Positions 22,306 to 33,620 of a DNA stretch of 64,000 nt are shown here, in pieces; position 1 is the stretch's first letter; every line of letters begins with the position of its first letter. The stretch covers positions 26,628,875-26,692,874 of the forward strand of contig NC_089495.1 in NCBI RefSeq assembly GCF_036850765.1, written 5' to 3'. The stretch is from Saccopteryx bilineata (Eukaryota; Chordata; Mammalia; Chiroptera; Emballonuridae). Made by a program: the position numbers and the translations under genes. The notes under the pieces are model-generated. The model saw only the letters and a program-made list of their open reading frames with translations, was not told the origin of the DNA and did no database searches.

Positions 22306-25270
22306 AAAAATAAACAAAAATAAAAATGGGATTATATTATTATTTAAAAAAAAACATATCTGTTGCTTGAACCTGACACCCTCTAAATATTAAAGTCTAT
22401 TAAAATATTTTAAAAAGCATGTTTGGTCTACCCAGCAGTGACTGCATATTGCACAAAGCAAGCCTGCGTTAGAGCGGACAGTGAGAGCACCCAACACTGA
22501 TGACTGATCTCCAAGGTTCACAGTGGCCATGGGTTTGATGGGATGGATCACACACCCTGTTCTTTTTGCAGTGGCACACTCAGCACAATCTTTATTTGTT
22601 TATGTCTCAATGATTAAATGATTGTTCTGTCCCTCAGAGAAGTAGAAAAGAAAACATAATAAAGAATGAAACAAAACTTAATTTTTTGTTAGAGAATATT
22701 TTGAGAGTTTTGTGACACCAGCTGACATTCAAGCTATATTATATATTTTAGGCTACTTTATATATATAAATAAGACTACATAAAGTTGGTCACTCACTAA
22801 GTTACAGTCAGCTCATTCATTATGACATCCCCCCCCCCCTGTGAAATAAAAGAGAGATAGAGAATAGAGAGACTATTTTTCTTTTCCTACTGAGAGCTTA
22901 CGTTGGTGAATAAAAAAAGATCCATTATTGAAAGTTTTATTGCTGGGACCAGAAAAACAGTAAATAAAAAAATGAATATTTTATAAATCACCTGCCAAGA
23001 ACTCAAATCTCAAATGACATAGCACACCTAAACATAGTTATTATGGCCACACAGTGTTTGGTCTATATGGCATTTATTAAAAATGTTCAATTGTTTGTGT
23101 TCAAATTCATATATAGATACATATTCCAAATTCATAGGCAGTTCCTTTGCGTGAAACCTGTTTTAGAAGTGTCAATTTGTGATGAGCTTAAATACTCCAT
23201 GCTATACATTGTTTTCTAATCCAGTGCAAGACACTGAGTTGATTTCGGCACAGGGTGATTTCCAGCTGTGTCAGGCTGTGCACTGAATCTCCTAGTACCG
23301 AAGCATGGTTCAGGACAGAACACTTTGTCCTGACCAAAGTGAAAAATATCTTCCACCAAGCATTCTCGGTTATAGGGTTTTAAAACTAAGAGTGAATCAC
23401 ACTAGTTTAAATTCATTTGGACAGATTTTCTACAATATCACGGGAAGGACTTTTCTCCCAGTGAATAAATCTACTCACATGCAGAAACACTGTGCTGCAG
23501 CCTAACAAGCAGGTTTATGGTTTCCATAGCACTGCATACATTGCTTGCCTTGGTTTGCTAAGCTACTCCCCCTACTTGAAATGCCTCAGTTCTCTCCTTT
23601 TACCTTGCTCATCTAATGACAAGAAGAAGTGGTTTGTTTGTTTGTTTTTTTCTGAAAGAGTGAAGAATTTCCTGCTAGAAAACACTGTTCTAAAACCCTA
23701 GTGGCTTGGGCTCTGGTTCTCCCATGAGTGATGGTTACAGATTTCATTCAGCATCCCCTCCTGATAAGCCACAGATAGTTAGTTCCAACACTATTTGGTG
23801 CGTGGTCAAGTAGCAGAGCTGCTTGCTCTATAGCTCTCAGTAAAGAGCCCCACTCAAAGCTGGAGCAGGGGGTCCCACCTACAGCTGGTGCTCTATAATG
23901 TATTTGGAAGATGGATCAATGTGCTACAATTGCTTTCAAGTTCCAAAGAGAGCCCCTTGAGGAGTGTGCCTTCTTTCAGTAAGGTGTGGCAGTTTTTATA
24001 TCACCCTGGCCGTGATACACCAAAATGCTATAAACCACCGATTTCCTCCTGCCCCAAGGATGCCACTGGCGAGGCAGAATCCTGAATACTTGAAGAGTTT
24101 TTCTCTCATTTTCTGTCAAGAAAACAGATATCTTCTTATTTATTTTCATTGGCATAATGCTACGAACAGAGTAAACCAGGGGGATGTCTTGTGATATGAT
24201 GAGACTAAATTTTTGGAGATTAAATAGTGAAAGAGAGACAGAGAATTGGCATAATCTTGAGATAAGACATTGATTGTGTTCTGCCTCTTCCGGGTGATTG
24301 GAACCATTCTATTGCACAAATCTGAGTGGGTGGGGGTTGATCTGTGCATTTCAGAACTAGGGCATATTTTGTTAACTCCCTCTCCCACCTCCAAAAAAAA
24401 AAAAGACAACAGACAGAACAGCAATTGCAATTTGTTCACAATCTCATAAAATTTGTGAAATTTGCTATTCTTTTTCATTTCACATACTTTTTTAAAAACA
24501 TAATCCAAAAAGCATTCAATGAAATCGTGATGAGAGCCACTAACCCAAATCTTTCAATTATTGAACAATGGCATTAATTTGTTATTTCACTTGGAACATG
24601 GTATTAATTTGTGTGTGCTATTTTTGCAGGTAACATTATTTGCAGGGGTCTCCACTTCTTGATACCATATTATCAATCACACCATGGTTCAGGGCCAATA
24701 TGGGGAGTCTCCCAGAAACTTTATTTCAACTGTTCATTTAGCAATCAAAGAAATGACAAGAACTTGGTTTTGCAGACTCTCTGGACCCATAATTAATTTG
24801 ACTTGGGAAAATATATTATTTATCAACTGAACTTCACAACTGAGACTCTGATAAGTAGACCAAAGCACTGTTCTTGATCCACAAAGATTAGTGCTTGGTC
24901 AGAGCCACAGATGGTTGAGAAGTGACTTTCAGTCTGCATAGGTACCCTGGAAACTGTGTTCAGTTCCTTTGGAGATGGTTATGAGGAGGATTGAAAGTCA
25001 TCATTTCAGTGCTACCACAGAATAGTGGCTGACAGTCCCACAGGTTCCTTCGTGAGAAGAGCTCTCTGTCTAGGAACTAAGTCAAATCTGGGTCCAAGTC
25101 ACTCAAATGAAGCCTATGTTCTCCTGAACTCTGATAAAAGGTGCTGCTATGTACCTTCTGGCACTCTGGAATCTGTTTACCGATTTTTCATTTCCTGTTG
25201 CATGAGGTTTGAGAACCGTTTCTATATACTTCTGCATTGCTGATTCCAAATCTGAAATCCATTTTTTGGT
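22306..25270. other. Repeat-poor anonymous DNA
   Basis: No gene or SINE is recognised here. A C-run lies near 22830. The sequence between about 23150 and 25250 is less AT-rich than the L1-derived areas and has no obvious repeat signature, so conserved non-coding elements could lie here, but I cannot show it. Short ORFs (60-120 codons) overlap on both strands and look random. Confidence 0.4.
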
Positions 25271-25284
25271 GCATGCTCCAGTTG

Positions 25285-25493
25285 TTATGCAACTTTAATT
25301 TCTTTTTGTTACAGTTCATGGCATGCATTGGTTTTTAAATTGGAGTTAAAGGGCAACGACTCTTGGATTGAATATAACCACAAGGCAATTAATGTTTTAC
25401 AAACATCACTTTTACATAAATATAGTTGTTTTTAAATGTAAAAAAATTACTATCTGATAAAAACACCCTCTTATATTGTTTTAAGATTGAATC
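25285..25493 (+). other. 5' flank of the pseudogene with an acceptor-like tract
   Basis: A pyrimidine-rich stretch ending 'TTTCTTTTTGTTACAG' at about 25298-25315 resembles a 3' splice site about 180 bases before the pseudogene start. Whether it belongs to the pseudogene's source unit or is chance cannot be told. Confidence 0.3.
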
Positions 25494-26816
25494 ATGTCTT
25501 CTTCGAGTAGGCGTAAATGTAAGAATAGTCCTGACACCTTCTGTTATATATGTGGCTGTTACACACTTCAGTGTCAAAGGCGCAATATTTCACCATTTGT
25601 GACACGTGCATATATTGCCTATTTTCAAGTTCCCCTTGGCCATCAAGACAAGAATTGGGCTCCTCATATTGTGTGTCATAGTTGTGAGGAAATGCTTCGT
25701 GACTAGACAAAAGAAACATGCAAAGCAATGCCTTTTGGTATTCCCATGGTTTGGCGTGAACCTGAGGTCCACAACAGTGACTGTTATTTCTGTCTCATCC
25801 ATACAAAGGGCATCGGCAAGAAAAAATGGCATACGATTGCATATCCTAATATTCCTTCAGCAATACAACCTATCCCACAGTCTGAGACACTCCCAGTTCC
25901 AGTTTTCAATGGTTTTATTTCTTCTAAGGATGAAGAAAGTAAACATGGTGATCAAGTGTATTTTGATAAGATGCGTGAGGAAATGGTTGTAGAATCTGAA
26001 GGGTCTTCTTCTGATGCCAAGCAGTCATTAACCCCTCAGGAATTTAGCCAACCCGAACCGAATGACTTAGTTAGAATGACATAAAAATTGTCCTCGACTT
26101 TCTCAAGTATGAGGTGCATAACTGGATCATTTGTGTGGATCTTAAAATGGTAAATTTCCTGCTAGAACAACAGAGAGGTTTCATGAAGTAACCTTGCTTT
26201 CTGTGTTTGTGGGACAGCTGAGATTGGGAGAAACACTGGACACAGAAGGAGTGGCTGAAATGTGAAGCTCTGGAAGTAGGGATGCAAAATATTGTGAATG
26301 AACCTGTAATTAATTGAGACAGGATCATTATTCCCCACCTCACATCAAACTTGGCTTAATGAAGCAGTTTGTTCAGGCTTTGAATAGAGAAAGTGAATAC
26401 TTTCAACATATTATTTCTGCTTCTCCTGCCTTGTCTTTCAAGAAGAGAAAAGCAGGTGTATTCAATGAACCTCAAATTTGAACCCTCATGCATGACGAGG
26501 AATTTGCCAGGAAGATGAATAAAGAGGAGAAAGCAGCATGGCAGTCTTTTGTGGCAGTTACAAAGAACTTCCTTGGCAACAAAAAGCAGAAAACTATGAA
26601 CTTCTGGTTCAAAGGATGCTGTTAACTTCCCATGACATTGGATGTAACATGAGCGTTAAGATTCACTTTCTGAACAGTCAGGTTGATAAATTTACTGAGA
26701 ATCTTGGAGCTGTTAGTTATGAGCAGACTACTGCTAGAGCATCAAACGAGATTGTCCTCAACAAGTACACAAACACAAGAGCAACAAATGCAAAATTTTG
26801 CCTGAATAGAATTTAA
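25494..26816 (+). pseudogene. Decayed intronless copy of a cysteine-rich protein family best known from invertebrates and fish
   Basis: Frame 1 (25494-26076) starts MSSSSRRKCKNSPDTFCYIC and is open except for one TAG at 25704-25706, exactly where the family has a Trp after 'LRD'. It carries three CxxC pairs: CYIC, CHSC and CYFC. Near 26076 the frame shifts. A second block in a different frame (26104-26355) reads 'HNWIICVDLKMVNFLLEQQ' and 'PCFLCLWDS', with stops at 26189, 26219 and 26315. A third block (26356-26580, stop at 26479) reads 'MKQFVQAL' and 'WQSFVAVTKNFLGN'. A fourth (26580-26735) reads 'AENYELLVQRM' and 'GCNMSVKIHFL...DKFTENLG'. From memory, these motifs in this order mark an uncharacterised protein family of several hundred residues, abundant in arthropods and present in fish and cnidarians; its function is unknown to me. 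A central part between the first two blocks is missing. At least three frameshifts and five stops make it non-functional. Source (retrocopy, transposon cargo or horizontal arrival) is unresolved. Confidence 0.8.
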
Positions 26817-27170
26817 ATAAGTTTTGCACAAATTTTAGATTAAAATAAGTGTTTTAATATGTTCTATTTTGAAATTGTAGACAAATTCTGATGCAATCAT
26901 ATCTTTTAGTGTATTAGTGTATTTACTGCATTATATAAATTATTATATTTTCACAAAGATGATGCCCAAGAAGACATTCTACTTCATTATGTTAAACTAA
27001 ATGTTGAAAATTTTACAATAAGATGAAAACCAAAAATCTTGAATTTCAAAAAAACTGTAGCTTACAAAGAAAAACTCATGTCAGATTTGAGAGCACACTC
27101 GAGTTAGGTAAGAACAAGTGTTTTTGTGGATGCAACAAAAATTTTGTTCCCCAGTGTTATCATTACTGAA
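26817..27170 (+). other. 3' flank of the pseudogene
   Basis: An AT-rich stretch follows the last recognisable codons. No poly(A) tail or direct repeat matching the 5' flank was found, so a retrocopy origin is not demonstrated. It may be the 3' untranslated or terminal part of the same source element. Confidence 0.35.
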
Positions 27171-27411
27171 ATAAAGAAAGATCATTAAGGAAGCACTTCC
27201 TAACTTTACCTTTAGTTTCTAGAAGACAGCCACATACATTAACTAATGAATTTAAGAACAACTGGTTCTCTCTCTACTTACATATTTCTTAAGTCTTAGT
27301 GAAGGAGTATCAGAGGGTGTTGGATGGATTTAATGTGTCAGGTACACCTGGTAAGTGTGTCTTGTTTTCTTCCTGAGTATTTAAATTTCTTTCCATATAT
27401 CTTAAAAATAT

Positions 27412-27978
27412 ATTAATTTATTTTAGACAGAGAGGGAGGAGAGAGACAAGAGAGGAGAGAGAGATATAGAGAAAGAAACATTGATTTGTCGTTTCACTCA
27501 TTCATTGATTGATTCTTTTTTTTTTTAATTTATGGTGTTTGTTTGTTTTTACAGAGACAGAGAGAGAGCCAGAGAGAGGGATAGACAGGGATAGACAGAC
27601 GATCGGAGAGATGAGAAGCATCAATCATTAGTTTTTTGTTGCGCATTGCAACACCTTAGTTGTTCATTGATTGCTTTCTCATATATGCCTTGACTGTGGG
27701 CCTTCAGCAGACCACATAACCCCTTGCTTAACCCAGGGACCTTGGGTCCAAGCTGGTGAGCTTTTTTTTGCTCAAGCCAGATGAGTCTGCACTCAAGCTG
27801 GCGACCTCGGGGTTTCGAACCGGGGTCCTTCCACATCCCAGTCTGACGCTCTATCCACTGCGCTACTGCCTGGTCAGGCCATTGATTGATTCTTGTATGT
27901 TCCCTGACTGGGAATCAAACCCACAACCTTGGTGTATAGGAACAATACTTTAACCAACTGAGCTACCCAGCCAGGATT
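27412..27978 (-). repeat. Old short SINE split by a younger SINE
   Basis: The outer SINE is in two pieces: 27412-27517 ('TTAATTTATTTTAGACAGAGAGGGAGG' tail and GA tract) and 27880-27978 ('CCCTGACTGGGAATCAAACCC ... CCAACTGAGCTACCCAGCCAGG' head). The pieces join cleanly if the nested SINE and one TSD copy are removed. Confidence 0.85.
27503..27894 (-). repeat. Nested Rhin-1-like SINE with 15-bp TSDs
   Basis: The SINE at 27518-27879 is flanked by perfect TSD CATTGATTGATTCTT at 27503-27517 and 27880-27894. It has the family order in reverse: T-run, 'AGACAGAGAGAGAGCC', 'ACACCTTAGTTGTTCATTGATTGC', 'AAGCTGGTGAGC', and head 'CTATCCACTGCGCTACTGCC'. Confidence 0.93.
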
Positions 27979-29235
27979 CTAAATTTTTTCTTTTATACTA
28001 TACCTCGAAGTTTCTGGCATCTTGACTTCATTTAACATAGTCTGCCCCTGAGCTAGAGTTCAGCCCACCAGCTGAGCAGCTATCATAACCACTTTCAGCT
28101 GCATGAATTAATCCTTGGCATATAGAATCTTGGATAAAGATTTCCTCAATTTAGTTCAATATAAAATTGTTTTTTTACCCTACTATAAGGTCAAAAAAGT
28201 CTATTTTCACATTTATTTCAGGGTTTTGCTGATATAAATTAGCACTGTCTTGCAACTCAGGGTATAGAACTGTCCTTAACAGTTAAACTTTATTCTCATT
28301 CCCCTGGAGTGTGCTAAGCTATGGCTCAGAGTGGTGGGCAACACAGGTGAGGTAAAAAGACACATGGCTTCCCATTCTGAGATATTTCTTTCGGTGAAGC
28401 AATTTTAAGGGTCAAGCCAGGCAGGGGTGGCCTCACCAGAAAAGGAGAGGGGCTGTTTCTGCTGGCAATGGCTAGTAGGGTCCCAGGACTGGCGTGTTCT
28501 AGGTCACCCAAGTCTATTTGAGAGTCAATAAATGCTTCAAGACCAACTCTTTCTAAAACATTTCCCCAGTCTATATGTTTAAATTTGTTGTTATTCAACA
28601 GCACTTAGAATTAAACTCATCTTCTGATTTGAATAGTATACGTCTGCCCAGAATGGGAAGCAATAAGAAAGCTAGGGAGGGTAGCTATAGAAGCCTCATT
28701 GGACTCTTGTCCATGGCTTTGGTTGAGAATCTAAAACCAAGAGCTTACTGTTTGCTTCCTTTAAACTTTCTATCATATACACATTTCTTGTATTTTCCAT
28801 CTGTATAATAATGATCCTCAGTGACAGACAGCCACCTGTTCACTAAATCTTTGCTTTTCATCACCCATTGTATAGTTAAGTATAATGTCTGGCATCAGCT
28901 CCTTGAATTGCTATGCTAACAAGGTCATCTTTTCAGCCAAGCCTAACTAGTCTGGATAACCAAACTCAAAGTTTCATGTCCTTTAGTCTACTACCTACAA
29001 GCCCTGCTGGTTCCAATATTGTCAACTGGGGTTAAGTTTTAGAAAACAGAATCCACTGTAACTTGTATGAGCAATATGTTTCCTTACATTTTAGAAAATG
29101 GCTTTTAATTATTGATGGGGCTGAAAGAATAGATTCTAATTCAACATTTAAGACTGACACCAAAAGACACCTTGCAGAAAGTGATCACTAATTCACACTA
29201 CTATTGCCACTATGAGGAAGCTATCAACATCTAGA
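27979..29235. other. Anonymous DNA
   Basis: No gene is supported. 28321-28625 is locally GC-richer with a 92-codon minus-strand ORF lacking any recognisable domain. No interspersed repeat was recognised. Confidence 0.4.
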
Positions 29236-29515
29236 AAATGCTTTGATCATATGTATATCCCACATAGGTGGGATATAAAACTCAGACTCATGGACATAGA
29301 TAAAAGTGAAATGGTTACCTAAGGGAGTGGGAAGGTGAGAGGAGTAAAGAGGGACAAATATACGGTGATGGAAAATGGTTTGACTTTGGGTGATTGGCAC
29401 ACAATACAATCAACAGTTCAGATGCTATGGAGATGTTCACCTAAAACCTATGTACTCTTATTGATCAATGTCACCCCATTAAATTTAATTTCAAAATTAA
29501 AAAAATGTTTTAATC
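29236..29515 (+). repeat. L1 3' UTR fragment
   Basis: 'TATCCCACATAGGTGGGATATAAAACTCAGACTCATGGACAT', 'GTGAAATGGTTACC', 'TTTGACTTTGGGTGATTGGCACACAATACA' and 'ATCAATGTCACCCCATTAAATTTAATTT' then A-rich: the order of a younger L1 3' UTR as seen in bat L1s. Confidence 0.75.
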
Positions 29516-32117
29516 GAGAAATAACCACAACCACAAAACCTGTCAGAAAACTTTCGAACCTTGTTGTACTTTCTATGAGTTATACTTGCTGTACCGTCCC
29601 TCCAGACAGTTAGAAAGCTAGTGACTAGACGGATACAGATATCTCTGATACCGATACTGGTAAATCTGACTGTCACTGACAGCCACCGGCAGGAACTCAG
29701 AAGCAGCACACAATGAGACCTTTGCTTCCACCCTCCAGAACTCATAAAAATCACCAAATTGAGCAAACAAAACTCTTATTTAGCAATCTATCTTCAGAGT
29801 AACCTGGGGGTATTTTTGTTTTGTTTTGTTTTGCTTCATTTTGAAAGGAAAACACACACACACACAGAGAAACAAAACAAATCTGTGTGGCAATTCACCA
29901 CTTCCAGGAAAAAAGAGCAGATGTCAATATCGGGAACACTTACTGGGATCACAGATGTGCGGAAGCTCTAAATCTCAACATGCCTCACATTTCTTCTATA
30001 TGAAATAAAATGAATCTACACTAATAACAAGGATGTTGTAATAAGTCCATTTGACTATACTGAGTGCCAGGCTTGGGAGATAAGGGGTAAACGCAAATGA
30101 AATGGCCACGGAGAGTTAAGCACTACTTCTCTGCATCCAGACTTCACTTGTGTCCTCCTCTCCTCACACTCTTCAAAGCCACCAAACAGGAAACTCAGCA
30201 TACCTGTAAATAACACATTAGTTAATTTAAAAGATGTCCATTGAGTAGATATAAAACCAGGTAATGAATGAATCAGAACCCAAATGAAGTCATTTGACAT
30301 CCTTTCACTCACCATTCTCTGCTGCAGCTGGCGTAACATTCAACTCACATGTTCCAATAACAAGACATGGTGATGGGTAGCATCCATCCCAATTTATCAG
30401 TGCCTTTGTCCTGTTTGTTGTTAAACATTTTGAATATCCTTTAGAAGTAGATCTTATTAAGCAATAAACGATGGTGATCCAGACAAGAAAGAAATCAGGG
30501 GGCAAAGTATGTGGCCAGATCCAGAATACGAAAAGGTGCCTGAGGATAAATAGACATTATCCAGCTCCTGAATAAAATTTCTTGTCCATAAATTAAATTT
30601 AGATTTAAATGGACTTCATATACTGCGTCATAGTTTACTAGGCATCCTAACGGCTGCAGTGCTCAACTTCCACAGCCGCCCTGATAACTGTGGAGTCAGT
30701 GTTTTCCCTTGTTAGAACATCATCCTTAACCCCTGGCCGCCCATTACATTAGATGTGAAATACTTACACTTGAGATTTTCTTGTTTTTTATATATTGGAC
30801 CAATACTGGGAAACGCTTGCTCTCTGTATGCAGGTGGTAAAACCATACTTAAAGATAGGTCATTTTTCTGTATTGGGAAGGAGTACTTCTCTTAGTTGTG
30901 TGTAAATAGAGTCTTTCTTAGGTAGAAAGATTCAGAACTCATTCTTATGCTTGAACAAAGAAGCCAAGATAGCTCAGAAAGAGTTTCTGTATTGTGAATT
31001 CAAAAGCTCCTGAAATATGCAGACAACCTGAAAGCTAACAAAAACAAACAAAAAAACAAACAAACAAGAAACCCTGTAACTTGTACCTTTCCTTTGAGGT
31101 GCTGTGTGCTTCTGTGTTTGTGTATCCCCGTTTACTATCTGTTTGAAGAACAGGTCCCTCAATCCCTGGGGACAATGCACTGAAGGAAGTATTAGAAACA
31201 TATGTGTATGTACATCATATTCTTTATGATGTTCATATTTTTTGTTTTCATCATCATTTTTATTTTCCCTTGGTACTTCGTAAAGTTCTTTGGAAATCTC
31301 AGCCTTTCTTGGTTATGTTAAGAAGGAATAGAGAAAGAGATTTATGTGCACAGAGCACAGATAAATTAAAGTGTGGGGAGGCACCAAGGTATATTTTCTC
31401 AAAAAAAAAAAAAGTATCTTAGTGCCAAAAATTCAGGAACTTGAATCAGTGTTTCATAGCACTTGAAGACCAAGTTTTTCACTCTTTGAATAATAAGACT
31501 TATTAAAAAATGTACACCCATGGCAAATCTTTGGTGTGTCCTGGTACTCTTTAATACATAACATATATTTCTTCTATAAACTAATTTTTATTTTATAAGT
31601 AAATAGATCAAAACTCAGCAAAGTAAATTTATTTTTATCAAGATCTCACAGGACCAGGACTGAAATCCTTCAGTTCCAATAATTATACTCCTTCCATATA
31701 TATCTTTTTGCCATATGGATTCCAGGTAAGAGATTTCTACATTTCAGGTCTCTGAAGTAGCCCTGACACTGACTGGTATCAGGATGGCTTGGGGACTAGA
31801 CAGATCACAGAGACAGCAGCTGTGCAGTGACAAGCCATCTCCTCAGGATGCCTATGTGAGTCAGAAGCCATGAGGCTGATAGATAGTCAAACATAAAGAT
31901 TGTTTATCTTCCCAGAGTTCAGTGTTATGACACAGATGGACATAAATTGATATCTCAATTTTTTGCACTGTTCACCCACAGCTTTGTACTGCAGTAGGTC
32001 TGCTTATGAAAAGTTCTCATTATCAAAAGAAAATTGCCCATTTTTTTTTAATAAAAAAACCCTACTTCACACATTTAAAGCGCCAATAAAACACATAATG
32101 CCTTGAAAATAAAAAGA

Positions 32118-32200
32118 TAAAAAAAGATGAGAGAAGAAGGAATGAGAGGGGGAAAAGGAAAGGCTGAGAAAGAAAAGGGAAAAAGAAAAGGTCCATTAAA
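32118..32200 (+). repeat. Polypurine tract
   Basis: Nearly uninterrupted A/G sequence for about 80 bases, except for isolated T and C. Probably a degenerate simple repeat; it could form triplex-type structures. Confidence 0.8.
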
Positions 32201-32899
32201 TGTGATCACCGGGAAGCCGACCTGGACTCTGCCCCACTTCCTGATCCGAGTCCGTTACATTCTTCCCATCTCATGCCACAGGTCAGTGACTACACCATAT
32301 ATTTTCTAATAGAGATGATGACACTTTCCTTTACTCACACAAATTCAAACATTAAAAATTATTTTTTTTGCATTTTTAAAAATTATAATTCAAATATATC
32401 CTATAGCTATGATAAGAACTTATAACTGAACTAAAGACAGTCAAATAAACACATTTGATATAAAATAACGTTTTAAAAAATATTGGCTTCACATTCTAAT
32501 TTCTAGAAAAATATCAAGGCTTTTATTTCTTTTTCTCCAAACCCCTACTCTTGACCTCTGCATATTGGTCAAGGACGTAGAGTTGGCCAAAGGTATAGTG
32601 AATCTAAACAAAAATTAAAAATAATAATAATAAGGTTGCTCTGGCCCTTTAGCTTATCTTTTGTATATTGTTTTCCTTTCTAGATATATTTGTCTGCTCT
32701 CTTCTCTTTCCCTTCTGTTTGGTAATGCAGACATACAACCATTTCTTCACTCAGGAAGTGATACCATTCCTCATATTTCTTCAAGTTTGAGGAAGAGAAC
32801 TATGAGAAAGTGTTGTGTGGTGATATCAAAGAATAATAGAGTTTTAGGACTGGAGACATGGGAAAAGCTATAGAGAATCCACAGAGTTTGCTCTTCAAA

Positions 32900-32949
32900 C
32901 TAGTAATTAGGAGGTCACAAAGAACTGGTAATTAGGAGGTCACAAAGAA
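32900..32949. repeat. 25-bp tandem duplication
   Basis: Units 32900-32924 and 32925-32949 (CT(A/G)GTAATTAGGAGGTCACAAAGAA) differ at one position. Confidence 0.95.
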
Positions 32950-33129
32950 CCTTCAGGAGATCAGCATTAGTGCTGGGGTATAGGGTAAGATTAAATGTAC
33001 TGGAGTGAATAAAATGAAAGAGAATGATAATAGAGTTTTCTGTACCTATTTTAAAGAAGCTTTAGATAAAATATAAGTTCCTTAGTAGAGATATTTTGGG
33101 TGATCAAACAAACCTTTATCAACTAAAAT

Positions 33130-33620
33130 AACCCATTTCAGCTATCTATTCTTATATACAACTTAGCGGCTTAAAAAGTTACTATCTCTTATGGTAGAGT
33201 TTGGTGACTGAGCTCGACAGTGATTCACTGCTGAGATCCCTCGTGATTTGCAGTCAGAGGTCAGCAGGGCCTGCATTCATTTGGTCTTGGGTGGACTGGA
33301 CATGCCAGATGGTTCACTTGCAATAACAACAGTTTATGGTGACTGCTGGTTGTAGGCTTGATTGATATTATAGACCAAAACCAATCCAAAACATCTCTGG
33401 GTGGCTATCTAACAGGATGGGGGATTTCTAGAGGACCATCCCAAGACTGAGTGTTCCAGAATGGAAGCTGCGACACCTTGTGATATATTTCCAAGTCATG
33501 TGACACCACTTTTGCTACATTCTATTGGTCAAAGTAAGACAAAATCAGCGCATTTCTAGAACATAAAAACAAGGAGTAAACTTTGTATGTGGAATCTATG
33601 ATTAGAATATCCCTGTGGCC
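33130..33620 (+). repeat. Ancient interspersed repeat, class uncertain
   Basis: The order 'CAACTTAGCGGCTTAAAA', 'CAGTCAGAGGTCAGCAGGGCC', 'CCAAGTCATGTGACACC' and 'GCTACATTCTATTGGTCAAAGTAAGAC' is familiar from an old mammalian repeat with a '...CTTAGTGGCTTAAAACAACA ... CTATTGGTCAAAGCAAGTCAC' consensus. I cannot name the class with certainty. Confidence 0.5.

Larger units (their letters stand above)
29516..33120. other. Repeat-poor anonymous DNA
   Basis: No gene is supported. It contains (CA)n near 29850-29868, a purine-rich tract at about 32118-32200 and a 25-bp tandem duplication at 32900-32949. Minus-strand ORFs near 30055-30505 have no recognised domain; one ends close to a GGTGAGTG donor-like site, but no acceptor pairs convincingly with it. 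Confidence 0.4.

Noticed and set aside
25606..25992. 128-codon ORF overlapping the pseudogene
   Set aside because: It is in a different frame from the recognisable protein blocks and is a shadow of them.
30055..30505. Minus-strand ORFs ending near a GGTGAGTG donor-like site
   Set aside because: No convincing acceptor, no recognised domain, and no partner exon elsewhere in the window.
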